DNA from: Pseudomonas putida
GTDB lineage: Bacteria > Pseudomonadota > Gammaproteobacteria > Pseudomonadales > Pseudomonadaceae
Length of the DNA stretch: 64,000 nucleotides
Direction: 5' to 3'
Assembly (NCBI RefSeq): GCF_003228315.1
Contig: NZ_CP029693.1
Span: 1,736,001-1,800,000, forward strand
Under the pieces are notes generated by a model. The model saw only the letters and a program-made list of their open reading frames with translations, did no database searches and was not told the DNA's origin. The stretch's first letter is position 1; each line of letters opens with the position of its first letter. Below, piece by piece: positions 26,499 to 37,776 of this stretch. Made by a program: the position numbers and the translations under genes.

Positions 26499-27272
26499 TC
26501 AGCGCGGCTGAAGCACCAACGCAAACAACTCCCCATGCCCGTTCACATTGAGCTTGTGATAGAGGTTGCGCCGATGCACTTTCACCGTCTCCGGCGAGAT
26601 GCCCATCTGCTGGGCGATGGCCTTGCTGGAGAAGCCTTGCAGGATCAACCGCGCGGTTTCGATTTCCCGGGCTGACAGCCGCGCGTCGAAGCGGTCGAGC
26701 AGAGTCGCCAGATCGCCGGCCACGGCTTCGGCAACCGCCCCCTCCGGCGGCAGCAATTGCAGGTGCCTGCGCATCGCCGCCAGCACCCAGTCGCGCACGC
26801 ACAGCAGACGGCCCTGCTCTTCGAGAGTGAAGCGCGTCGAGCGCCCAAGGGACAGACCCAGCACAGCGCCGTCGAGGTTGACCATGAACTGCAACTCGTC
26901 ACCACCCACCACTTTGCAGAAGTAGCTCTGGTAGTACTCGCTCTGCTGGAACTGGTCAGGGGCCACCGAATCGAGGCTGTGCAAACCGTCCGCGATGCCG
27001 GCACCCACCGCTTGGTAAAACGGATCGAGCAAGTACATGCCGGCGCTGTAATCCGCCAGTTCTTCCTGCTCCTCACCACTGCCCTTGGCATCGAAATCGA
27101 TCAGCAGGCGCGGTACCCGACCGGGCTTCATCACCGCCACCAGTGCGTTGTCCAGCGGCACCAAAAGACGCAGGGTATCGACCAGCGCACGCCAGAAGCC
27201 AGCCTCGCCCACGCTGCCGAACATCCGCGCCAGGCCCTGGTGCAGCGGCAACTCTTTCAACAACGCGTCCAC
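26499..27272 (-). CDS. LuxR family regulator
   Basis: A 257-residue protein with a C-terminal LuxR helix-turn-helix (LSAREIETARLILQGFSSKAIAQQMGISPETVKVHRRNLYHKL) and an N-terminal region of about 190 residues that does not look like an acyl-homoserine-lactone domain. The start is a GTG with AAGGGG upstream. It is divergent from a polyamine-binding protein gene 110 bases away, and is its likely regulator. Confidence 0.86.
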   Translation of the reverse strand: MDALLKELPLHQGLARMFGSVGEAGFWRALVDTLRLLVPLDNALVAVMKPGRVPRLLIDFDAKGSGEEQEELADYSAGMYLLDPFYQAVGAGIADGLHSLDSVAPDQFQQSEYYQSYFCKVVGGDELQFMVNLDGAVLGLSLGRSTRFTLEEQGRLLCVRDWVLAAMRRHLQLLPPEGAVAEAVAGDLATLLDRFDARLSAREIETARLILQGFSSKAIAQQMGISPETVKVHRRNLYHKLNVNGHGELFALVLQPR

Positions 27273-27290
27273 GCACTACCCCTTTTGAGT

Positions 27291-27313
27291 AACCCATGAT
27301 GGGAATGGGTAAC
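27291..27313. promoter_or_regulatory. Possible operator between LuxR and potF-like genes
   Basis: Overlapping inverted repeats CCCAT-G-ATGGG (27293-27303) and ACCCAT-N7-ATGGGT (27292-27310) lie just upstream of the luxR GTG, in the 110-base divergent region. Symmetry and place suggest a binding site for the LuxR protein. Confidence 0.45.
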
Positions 27314-27382
27314 CGCCACGGCGGTCGATAGGCTGCAAGCTCCTGAACATCACCGGCCGCAGCAGGCCAGGAGTGCCGCATC

Positions 27383-28486
27383 ATGAGGGGTCACCACGGG
27401 TATTTCAATCTGGGACTGGGCGCCTGCCTGGCGGTTTCGCTGTCGGCGGTTGCCAGCGAAAACCCGACTGTTCACGTCTACAACTGGTACGACTACATCG
27501 GCCCGAACACCCTGCAGGACTTCAAGCGCGACACCGGGATCCAGCCGGTCTACGACACCTTCGACAGCGCCGAAGTGCTGGAAGGCAAACTGCTGACCAG
27601 CCGCAGCGGTTACGACGTGGTGGTGGCCAGCAACTACAGCCTGCCGACGCTGATCAAGGCCGGCGCCCTCGCCCCGCTACCCCGTGCCCAGATGCCGGAC
27701 TTCCAGAACATGGACAGCGACCTGCTGGCGAAACTGGCCCACAACGACCCGGGCAACCAGTACGCGGTGCCGTACCTGTGGGGTACCAACGGCATCGGCT
27801 ACAACATCGACAAGGTGCGCGCGGTGCTCGGCGACAAGGCGCCGGTGGATTCCTGGGACCTGGTGTTCAAGGAAGAGAATCTGGCCAAACTGGGCGAGTG
27901 CGGCGTGGCGATGCTCGACTCGCCGGCGGAAATGCTCCCGGTCGCCCTGCACTACCTCGGCCTGCCGCCCAACAGCACCAACCCTGAGGATTACAAAAAG
28001 GCCGAAGCGCTGCTGCTCAAGTTGCGCCCGCACATCGCCTACTTCAACTCGTCGAAATTCATCAGCGACCTGTCCAACGGCAACATCTGCGTAGCGGTGG
28101 GCTGGTCCGGGGCGATGCTGGAGGCCAAGACCACTGCCGAACAGGCTGGCAACGGCGTGAAGATCGCCTATAGCCTGCCCAAGGAAGGCGCCCCGGTGTG
28201 GTTCGACACGCTGGTGCTGCTCAAGGATGCACCGCATCCGCAACAGGGGCTGGCGTTCATCGACTACCTGATGCGCGCCGAGGTCATCGCCCCGGTGAGT
28301 AACTTCCTCAACTACCCCAATGGCAATCGCAGCGCGACCGCGCTGGTGGCCGAAGCGACCCGCACCAATCCCGCCGTGTACCCGTCAGCCGAGGCGCTGG
28401 CCACCCTCTTCACCTTGCAACCGCTGCCGCCAGCGACCGAACGGGTGCGCACGCGGATCTGGAGCAAGGTCAAAAACGGTCAATAA
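27383..28486 (+). CDS. Polyamine ABC transporter substrate-binding protein (PotF/SpuD-like)
   Basis: A 367-residue periplasmic protein. Signal peptide to about residue 25, then VHVYNWYDYIGPNTLQDFKRDTGI and YDTFDSAEVLEGKLLTSRSGYDVVV, the PotF N-lobe signature, and later PYLWGTNGIGYN. Family members bind putrescine or spermidine. No ATPase or permease gene is adjacent, so it either serves a distant transporter or acts as a sensor. It precedes a P1 peptidase on the same strand. Confidence 0.87.
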   Translation: MRGHHGYFNLGLGACLAVSLSAVASENPTVHVYNWYDYIGPNTLQDFKRDTGIQPVYDTFDSAEVLEGKLLTSRSGYDVVVASNYSLPTLIKAGALAPLPRAQMPDFQNMDSDLLAKLAHNDPGNQYAVPYLWGTNGIGYNIDKVRAVLGDKAPVDSWDLVFKEENLAKLGECGVAMLDSPAEMLPVALHYLGLPPNSTNPEDYKKAEALLLKLRPHIAYFNSSKFISDLSNGNICVAVGWSGAMLEAKTTAEQAGNGVKIAYSLPKEGAPVWFDTLVLLKDAPHPQQGLAFIDYLMRAEVIAPVSNFLNYPNGNRSATALVAEATRTNPAVYPSAEALATLFTLQPLPPATERVRTRIWSKVKNGQ

Positions 28487-28504
28487 CCCCACCGCAATCC
28501 CCCC

Positions 28505-28594
28505 TGTGGGAGCGAGCCTGCTCGCGAATAGGGCGTGTCAGTCGACATCACCTTTGCCTGATCCATCGCCTTCGCGAGCAGGCTCGCTCCCACA
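28505..28594. repeat. REPIN, short class, GTGGGAGCGAG arms
   Basis: Left arm starts TGTGGGAGCG and the right arm ends GCTCCCACA, a matched pair variant. Sits between the potF-like and P1 peptidase genes. Confidence 0.85.
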
Positions 28595-28636
28595 GATTTT
28601 CACTTTTGCGCCATTCAATTGAAGATGAGAACTGCC

Positions 28637-29767
28637 ATGAAACCACGTGCCCGCGACCTGAACATCCAGATCGGCCAACTGCAACCCGGCCCGCTCAACG
28701 CCATCACCGACGTGCCCGGCGTGCGGGTCGGCCACAGCAATGTGCGCGGTCACACCGCCCGGGGTCGCGATATCCTGACCGGTGTCACCGTGGTCGAACC
28801 CCGTGCCGGCTCCACCAGTGCGCAACCGTGTTTTGCCGGCGTCCATGTGCTCAACGGCAACGGCGATGCCACGGGACTTGAGTGGATTCGCGAGGCCGGC
28901 CTGCTGACCAGCCCCATCGCTTTCACCAACACCCACAGCCTGGGCGTGGTGCGCGATGCGTTGATCGTGGTGGACCGTGAACAGCAACCGGATGACGGTC
29001 GGCTGTACTGGAACATGCCGGTGGTGCTGGAAACCTTCGACGGCCTGCTCAATGACATCAACGGCTTTCATGTAAAACCCGAACATGTGGCGCAGGCGCT
29101 GCATTCGGCGGTGGGTGGGCCGGTGGTCGAGGGTAATGTCGGTGGCGGCAGCGGCATGATCTGCCATGAGTTCAAGGGCGGCATCGGCACGGCCTCGCGA
29201 CAGCTCGACAGTGCGCAGGGCGGCTGGACCGTCGGCGCTATCGTCCAGGCCAACCATGGCATTCGCAACGAGTTGCGCGTCGACGGCTACCCGGTCGGGC
29301 GCTACATGACTCAGGTTGATTCGCCGTTCCTCAAGGCCTCGTTGCCGCATCCGGGCATGGGTTCGATCGTGGTCTGCCTGGCCACCGATGCACCGTTGCT
29401 GCCGCACCAATGCACGCGCCTGGCACAACGCGCCAGCCTTGGCCTGGCGCGCACCGGTGGCGGCAACGAAGACCACAGCGGCGACATTTTCATCGCCTTC
29501 GCCACCGGCAATGCCCATGTGCCTGCGGCTGCCTACGAACGCAAACGCGCGCCGACGACCGATCATCTGAGCATGGTCAATAACGATCACATCAGCGAAT
29601 TGTTCCTGGCGGCCACCGAAGCGGTGGAAGAAGCCATCATCAACGCCCTGCTCGCCGCCGAAACGACCGAAGGTAACGGCCATGCGGTGCCCGGGCTGGA
29701 TGCGCAGACACTGCTTGAAGCCTTGAATCAAGCCGGTTGGCCGGGGGCGCGAAATCGCAGAAGCTGA
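28637..29767 (+). CDS. P1 (S58) family aminopeptidase, DmpA-like
   Basis: A 376-residue member of the DmpA/BapA family. DVPGVRVGHSN lies near the N-terminus, GNVGGGSGMICHEFKGGIGTASR in the middle, and the self-cleavage site GMGSIVV with Ser243 as the future N-terminal nucleophile of the beta chain. These enzymes cleave themselves into two chains and release N-terminal D- or beta-amino acids from small peptides. No signal peptide. With the adjacent polyamine-binding protein it may serve uptake and hydrolysis of an amide or peptide, which is an inference from position only. Confidence 0.87.
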   Translation: MKPRARDLNIQIGQLQPGPLNAITDVPGVRVGHSNVRGHTARGRDILTGVTVVEPRAGSTSAQPCFAGVHVLNGNGDATGLEWIREAGLLTSPIAFTNTHSLGVVRDALIVVDREQQPDDGRLYWNMPVVLETFDGLLNDINGFHVKPEHVAQALHSAVGGPVVEGNVGGGSGMICHEFKGGIGTASRQLDSAQGGWTVGAIVQANHGIRNELRVDGYPVGRYMTQVDSPFLKASLPHPGMGSIVVCLATDAPLLPHQCTRLAQRASLGLARTGGGNEDHSGDIFIAFATGNAHVPAAAYERKRAPTTDHLSMVNNDHISELFLAATEAVEEAIINALLAAETTEGNGHAVPGLDAQTLLEALNQAGWPGARNRRS

Positions 29768-29787
29768 CATTTGTGGGAGGATTAGAC

Positions 29788-29973
29788 GTGCGGTACTTGA
29801 GGGCCATCCCCCATGTTCCTACGATGGAGTTGCGCAGCCGCTTGCTTGCCCAAGCCGTTGCGCAGGTGGTGAGTGTACTGAACCCCTATCAAGCTCACCG
29901 CCTGCTTCATGCGCATCTTGAGCCTCAATGGCTCCACTTCTCCCCATCAAAGAGCTTTGAGGCTCTTTTTTAA
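29788..29973 (+). CDS. Possible 61-residue small protein (or sRNA)
   Basis: A GTG codon preceded by GGGAGG at 7 bases opens a 61-codon frame with an acceptable codon mix (MRYLRAIPHVPTMELRSRLL..., ending SPSKSFEALF). Its last codons form the stem AGAGC/GCTCT followed by T6, so the stop lies inside a terminator. The product has no recognisable domain. The same segment may instead be a small RNA of about 180 bases ending at the terminator; the sequence alone does not choose. Confidence 0.4.
   Translation: MRYLRAIPHVPTMELRSRLLAQAVAQVVSVLNPYQAHRLLHAHLEPQWLHFSPSKSFEALF
29951..29971 (+). terminator. Rho-independent terminator overlapping coding end
   Basis: Stem AGAGC-TTTGAG-GCTCT followed by a T-run at 29965-29971; overlaps the stop of the small frame. 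Confidence 0.6.
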
Positions 29974-29984
29974 CCCAGACATCG

Positions 29985-30012
29985 AAAAGCCCGGCCTGGA
30001 GCCGGGCTTTTT
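29985..30012. terminator. Bidirectional terminator
   Basis: Hairpin AAAAGCCCGGC...GCCGGGCTTTTT directly after the small frame and before a REPIN. Confidence 0.75.
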
Positions 30013-30037
30013 GCTTTATCAAGAACACCATCATCCC

Positions 30038-30137
30038 TGTAGGAGCGAGCCTGCTCGCGAAAAACCAACGGGCGCCGCGGGGTGTCTGATTTCACGCGTC
30101 ATCGTTCACGACCATCGCGAGCAGGCTCGCTCCTACA
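30038..30137. repeat. REPIN, long class, forward spacer
   Basis: Left arm ends GCGAAAAA instead of GCGATGG. Followed at once by the nested palindrome at 30147. Confidence 0.85.
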
Positions 30138-30146
30138 GGTTATTCA

Positions 30147-30252
30147 ATCGTTCCCACGCTCTGCGTGGGAATGCAGCCCGGGACGCTCTGCGTCCCAAAG
30201 GCGTGACGCAGAGCGTCACAGGAGGCGTTACCACGCAGAGCGTGGGAACGAT
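30147..30252. repeat. Nested palindrome, 106 bases
   Basis: The outer arms CGTTCCCACGCTCTGCGTGG and its inverse form one long-range pair. Between them lie the hairpin GGGACGCTCTGCGTCCC and the hairpin GTGACGCAGAGCGTCAC. The left outer arm is itself a hairpin. All use the motif ACGCTCTGCGT or its reverse. It resembles a composite of the repeats at 2992 and 6577. Confidence 0.75.
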
Positions 30253-30266
30253 CAGGCAGAGGGAGA

Positions 30267-30884
30267 TCACGTTTCGGTGGCGGCGATCGAGCGCCATGCC
30301 GCCTCGGCCAGCAGCTCCCGGTAGGCCTTCGGGCTGCCCTTGGTCCGGCCCGACAACCAGGCGCGGCAGTAGCTGTCGGCCTGGCCGATGATCAACGACG
30401 GCATCAACTCGGCGGAAAAGCCACCCATTTGATCGCGGTGCGCCGACAACCACTCCAACAGCTTCTTGTTGCGCACCTTGTTGCGCTCGGCAAGCTCGTC
30501 ACTGAACGGCCCCTTGGTCACCGCAAATCGCGCGTGATACTGGAAACGCGCCCACTCGGGCTGGCTGTCGACCCAATCCACGTAGCTGTGCACCAGCGCG
30601 TGCACCCCCGCCTGCGCGGTGCCGGCGTCGGCCATGTAGCTGTCGCGCAGCCGGGCCTGATCGTCCAGCGCGGTGAAAAACAGCGCGGCCACCAGGCCTT
30701 CCTTGTTGCCGAAATGATGGTAGATCGCGCCGACGCTGGTATCGCATTCGGCGCGAATCATGTCGATGGTGGTGGCCTCGATGCCCTGCTCGTTGAACAG
30801 CTGCAAGGCCTTGCGAAAGATGTCGCGCTTGAGCTCGGCACGGCGGCCGGGCCAGGCGCGCTCGAGCAAATCCGAAGTTTCCAT
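30267..30884 (-). CDS. TetR family regulator
   Basis: A 205-residue protein with the N-terminal TetR helix-turn-helix (RDIFRKALQLFNEQGIEATTIDMIRAECDTSVGAIYHHFGNKEGLV) and a helical ligand-binding domain. It is divergent from the DUF4442 hotdog gene 160 bases away; a perfect palindrome between them is the probable operator. Confidence 0.88.
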   Translation of the reverse strand: METSDLLERAWPGRRAELKRDIFRKALQLFNEQGIEATTIDMIRAECDTSVGAIYHHFGNKEGLVAALFFTALDDQARLRDSYMADAGTAQAGVHALVHSYVDWVDSQPEWARFQYHARFAVTKGPFSDELAERNKVRNKKLLEWLSAHRDQMGGFSAELMPSLIIGQADSYCRAWLSGRTKGSPKAYRELLAEAAWRSIAATET

Positions 30885-30983
30885 GGTGAGAACAGACCGA
30901 AATCAGGGGTGAAGGCTGGCGGCTGCCAACTCGAAAGTGACGCTAGGTTGACAGATTTCCCGTCGACAGAATACTGTTCCGTC

Positions 30984-31000
30984 ACAGAATAATATTCTGT
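30984..31000. promoter_or_regulatory. Probable TetR operator
   Basis: ACAGAATAATATTCTGT is a perfect 8-1-8 palindrome in the divergent region. A related half-site set ACAGAATACTGT lies about 15 bases to the left, and CATTCTGC to the right, so the regulator may bind as stacked dimers. Confidence 0.65.
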
Positions 31001-31044
31001 TACCGAGCATCATTCTGCAAATCACCCATCACAGAGGCTTTCAC

Positions 31045-31485
31045 ATGAGTCAGTTCCTCAGCATGTTCAACAGCGCAGGCCCCCAGGCGTTCAGCAAGAT
31101 GGCCTGCCAGGTGGCGCCCTATTTCTCCACCATCAATCCGCTGGTCACCGACCTGCGCGAACGCAGCGCGACCGTTCAGGTGCCGTTCGCCAAGGAAATC
31201 ACCAACCACCTGGGCACCGTGCATGCGATTGCCATGTGCAACGCCGCCGAGCTGGCAGCCGGGATGATGACCGACGTGTCCATCCCCAAAGGCGCACGCT
31301 GGATTCCCAAGGGCATGACGGTGGAGTATCTGGCCAAGGCGAAGACTGATTTGACGGCGGTGGCCAATGGCGAGGGGCTGGATTGGAGCAGCGAGGGTGA
31401 CAAGATCGTGCCGGTGGACGTTCACGATACCGAAGGCAAGAAGGTGTTTACGGCGCGGATTACGATGAATGTGAAGCTGGCCTGA
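31045..31485 (+). CDS. DUF4442 hotdog-fold protein
   Basis: A 146-residue protein matching the PaaI-like DUF4442 hotdog family. NHLGTVHAIAMCNAAELAAGMM is the long central helix with the family's conserved HxGT...N..A pattern; VPVDVHDTEGKKVFTARITMNV is the last strands. Thioesterase activity on an acyl-CoA is plausible but unproven. It is under the divergent TetR regulator. Confidence 0.83.
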   Translation: MSQFLSMFNSAGPQAFSKMACQVAPYFSTINPLVTDLRERSATVQVPFAKEITNHLGTVHAIAMCNAAELAAGMMTDVSIPKGARWIPKGMTVEYLAKAKTDLTAVANGEGLDWSSEGDKIVPVDVHDTEGKKVFTARITMNVKLA

Positions 31486-31509
31486 TACCCGGCTGGAACA
31501 CAGAGCCAC

Positions 31510-31598
31510 TGTAGGAGCGAGCCTGCTCGCGATAGCGGTATGTCAGGCAACACAATGCCGGCTGACAGATCGCCATCGCGAGCAGGCTCGCTCCTACA
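31510..31598. repeat. REPIN, short class
   Basis: Between convergent DUF4442 and GNAT genes; spacer contains TGTCAGGCAACACAATGCCG. Confidence 0.86.
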
Positions 31599-31627
31599 GT
31601 GGGTTCGCGGCGTTGAATTAAGCGTTA

Positions 31628-32350
31628 TCAGACCAACCGCAACCGCGGTCCGCTGACGGGCACTGCATCCTCCCCCAACCGCTCACGCACGAACTCATTG
31701 GCCCTGCGCGTCAGCTGATCCAGATGCCGATCCCGCTGCTTTTCCGCATCCTGCATCGCCCGCTTGCCGTGTTTTTGCAGCAGGTAAGTATGAATCTGCC
31801 GCACCTCCAGCGAGCTGTAGATCGACGCAACGTCGAGCAATGCCATCAAGCCATCGCTGCCGTGGTCGCGGGTGTTCATCAGCACCTGGGTTGCGCGCAC
31901 GCCCACTACTTGAAAACCCATGGCTTCGAAGTACGGCACCTTGGCCACCGCGCAGGTCAGTTCGGCATGGGGATAGCGGGCGACCATCTCGCGCAGCATC
32001 CGCCGTGCGATGCCCTGGCGCCGATGGCCGGCGTGCACCGCCATGTAGGCCACGCCGCAGGCCTCGGGGTCGTCCTTGACCGGCAGGTACAACAGGAACC
32101 CCGTGACCTGCTCCGGGTCGTCCAGGTCAGTGGCGACGATCAGTTCCACGTCGATCCCTTTCGCCCCGTTCAACGCCTCCAGGTACAGGTGCACCTCAAA
32201 GCCGATCGCGTACTGATAGACGTTGTAGAGCAGGTTGCTCGGCGGGATCGCGACCATGCTGATGTCGGTCAGGTTGTCGACCACCATCTGCAGGATCTGG
32301 CTGTTGATGTGCTCGGGGCACGGGGTCTTGAAATGGGTGATCTGGGGCAT
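31628..32350 (-). CDS. GNAT family N-acetyltransferase
   Basis: A 240-residue acetyltransferase. The acetyl-CoA site is in VAYMAVHAGHRRQGIARRMLREMV, after the strand TGFLLYLPV. An extended C-terminal region rich in Arg/Lys (HGKRAMQDAEKQRDRHLDQLTRRANEFVRERLG) is not part of the GNAT fold. The substrate is unknown. The ATG at 32350 is preferred over an extension to 32446. Confidence 0.82.
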   Translation of the reverse strand: MPQITHFKTPCPEHINSQILQMVVDNLTDISMVAIPPSNLLYNVYQYAIGFEVHLYLEALNGAKGIDVELIVATDLDDPEQVTGFLLYLPVKDDPEACGVAYMAVHAGHRRQGIARRMLREMVARYPHAELTCAVAKVPYFEAMGFQVVGVRATQVLMNTRDHGSDGLMALLDVASIYSSLEVRQIHTYLLQKHGKRAMQDAEKQRDRHLDQLTRRANEFVRERLGEDAVPVSGPRLRLV

Positions 32351-32840
32351 TGCGGGGGGACGACTCCGGGGGGCGATGGCTGCGTATGATAACGCGCCAT
32401 CACAGCTTGCACGCGCCCGCCATCTTTTGAGTCTGACGAACGTCATTCAACAGTCCTTTCAAAATTGCTCAATCGCTGTCACGGCTGAATGGATGACAGC
32501 CATTTGAACGGTAAAAAACCGGTGAAAACATTATTGATAAAGCCTCTCATTCTGCTTAAGTCAAAAATATGCCGGTAAGACTCGACCACCTGTTGGGGAA
32601 AGCAAGCAACTGAAAATAGCTGTCTTTTACCCGTAATTGAGGAATATTCCCCACTCCCCCCAACTCACCTCCTCACCCCCTGAATACACATTTGGAAACA
32701 ACTAACTAATTAGTTTGAACTTTTTCGCAGGCCCGCAGTCCGGCCCGCCTGTTGCATAAGCCCCTTTACCCGCAGCAGCTGTCGTCCCGATAGAGGGCGG
32801 TGGGTTTCGCCGATATGGCATGACGCGAGGGGTCCTCATC
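32351..32840. promoter_or_regulatory. Long AT-rich leader of the multicopper oxidase gene, with possible sigma-54 site
   Basis: About 490 bases without a convincing gene. It is clearly more AT-rich at 32500-32720 than its neighbours. At 32740-32757 the sequence CCGGCCCGCCTGTTGCAT has GG and GC 10 bases apart and matches TGGCAC-N5-TTGCA at most positions, so it is a sigma-54 promoter candidate about 85 bases before the ATG. Confidence 0.45.
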
Positions 32841-36248
<3,408 letters not shown>

Positions 36249-36398
36249 TGCCGCTTCGACCCGCGCCCGGTCCATGCAATGTGGACCGGGCGCTGTTCGA
36301 TTACGGAGCAATTGGTCCACAGTGAGCGGAGCCCGAGCCCGTTTTTCTCTGTAATCGCTTTCCCTACAGTTGCCTCCAGACATTTACTGGAGGTCACC

Positions 36399-37505
36399 AT
36401 GAATCACCCCACCCTGCTGTCCAACATCCAGATAGGCCCGCACGCCCTCGCCCACCGCGTCGTCATGGCGCCCCTGACCCGCATGCGCTCGGAACCCGGC
36501 GACAAACCTGGCGCCCTGATGGCCGAGTACTACGCCCAACGCGCCAGCCACGGCGGCCTGATCGTTTCCGAAGCTACGGTGGTCTCGCCGACCGGCAACG
36601 GCTACCTCGGCTCACCCGGCCTGTACAACGATGCGCAGATCCCAGGCTGGAAAGCCGTTACCGAAGCGGTGCACGCCAAGGGCGGACGGATTTTCCTGCA
36701 ACTGTTCCATGCCGGTCGCCAGTCCCACAGCGACATGCAACCCGACGGCGCGCAACCTGTAGCGCCTTCGGCAATGGAGTACAACGGCGTCGCCTACACC
36801 GCCAACGGCTGGGTACCGAGTACGCCGCACCGCGCGCTCGAAACAGCGGAAGTCGAAGCGCTGGTCGAGGACTTTCGACGCGCCGCGCAGCGCGGTCTGG
36901 AGGCCGGATTTGATGGTGTTGAAATCCACGCCGCCAACGGTTACCTGATCGACCAGTTCCTGCAGGACGGCAGCAACCAGCGTACCGATGCCTACGGCGG
37001 CAGCATCGCCAAGCGTGCGCGATTTCTGCTGGATATCACCCGAGCGGCGATTGAGGTCTGGGGCAACGATCGGGTGGCGGTGCGCCTGGGGCCAAGCGGC
37101 AGTTTCGGCGATATGAAGGACAGCGATCCCGAGGCGCTGTTTGTGTATGTCGCGCAACAGCTGGCGCCACTGAACCTGGCCTATCTGCACCTGATCGAGC
37201 CCCGCGTGATAGGTAACTCGATCGACGAAAGCAAAGATCAGAACCCGGTGGCAGCACAGTTGATCCGTCAGCATTACAAGGGCCTGATCATCGCCGCCGG
37301 CGGCTTCACCGCCGAATCCGCCGAGCGGATCCTGCAAGCGGGCGACGCTGACCTCGTGGCCTTCGGTCGCGACTTCATCGCCAACCCGGATTTGCCGGAG
37401 CGGATTCGTCATGGGCAGCCGTTGAATGCCTATGATCGGGACACGTTCTACGGTGGCAGTGAGGTGGGGTTTACGGATTATCCGTTCTATCAGCAAAGCG
37501 CCTGA
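36399..37505 (+). CDS. Old Yellow Enzyme family alkene reductase
   Basis: A 368-residue FMN-dependent enzyme. MAPLTRMRS and AEYYAQRASHGGLIVSEAT lie near the N-terminus. Substrate-binding His and Asn occur in EIHAANGYLIDQFLQDGSNQRTDAYGGS, and AFGRDFIANPDLPERI near the end. This is the NemA-like branch, which reduces activated alkenes, nitrate esters or nitroaromatics with NAD(P)H. GGAGG lies 6 bases before the ATG. Confidence 0.88.
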   Translation: MNHPTLLSNIQIGPHALAHRVVMAPLTRMRSEPGDKPGALMAEYYAQRASHGGLIVSEATVVSPTGNGYLGSPGLYNDAQIPGWKAVTEAVHAKGGRIFLQLFHAGRQSHSDMQPDGAQPVAPSAMEYNGVAYTANGWVPSTPHRALETAEVEALVEDFRRAAQRGLEAGFDGVEIHAANGYLIDQFLQDGSNQRTDAYGGSIAKRARFLLDITRAAIEVWGNDRVAVRLGPSGSFGDMKDSDPEALFVYVAQQLAPLNLAYLHLIEPRVIGNSIDESKDQNPVAAQLIRQHYKGLIIAAGGFTAESAERILQAGDADLVAFGRDFIANPDLPERIRHGQPLNAYDRDTFYGGSEVGFTDYPFYQQSA

Positions 37506-37529
37506 TTGTTCGCGCCATTCAATACCGTC

Positions 37530-37553
37530 ATCGCGAGCAGGCTCGCTCCCACA
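37530..37553. repeat. Single REP arm
   Basis: One arm ATCGCGAGCAGGCTCGCTCC with no partner at the usual distance; 45 bases before a full REPIN. Confidence 0.8.
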
Positions 37554-37598
37554 CTGGATCTGCGCCGGGCACAAATTGCGTGTTCACAGCAGCTCCCC

Positions 37599-37690
37599 TG
37601 TAGGAGCAAAGCTTGCTCGCGATGGCGGTTTTACATTCAACATTAGAGTTGTTTGACGCACCGCCATCGCGAGCAAGCTTTGCTCCTACA
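37599..37690. repeat. REPIN, short class, AAGCTTGC arms
   Basis: Second of three elements with GAGCAAAGCTTGCTC arms; spacer contains TTCAACATTAGAGTTG. Lies between OYE and LysR genes. Confidence 0.86.
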
Positions 37691-37776
37691 GGATTTCATA
37701 TATCCCCCATCCTTTGCATTTCCCCCTCCCCGCTCTACGCTGCCTTAACCCCCTCCCCACACCGAGCACACCAGCC

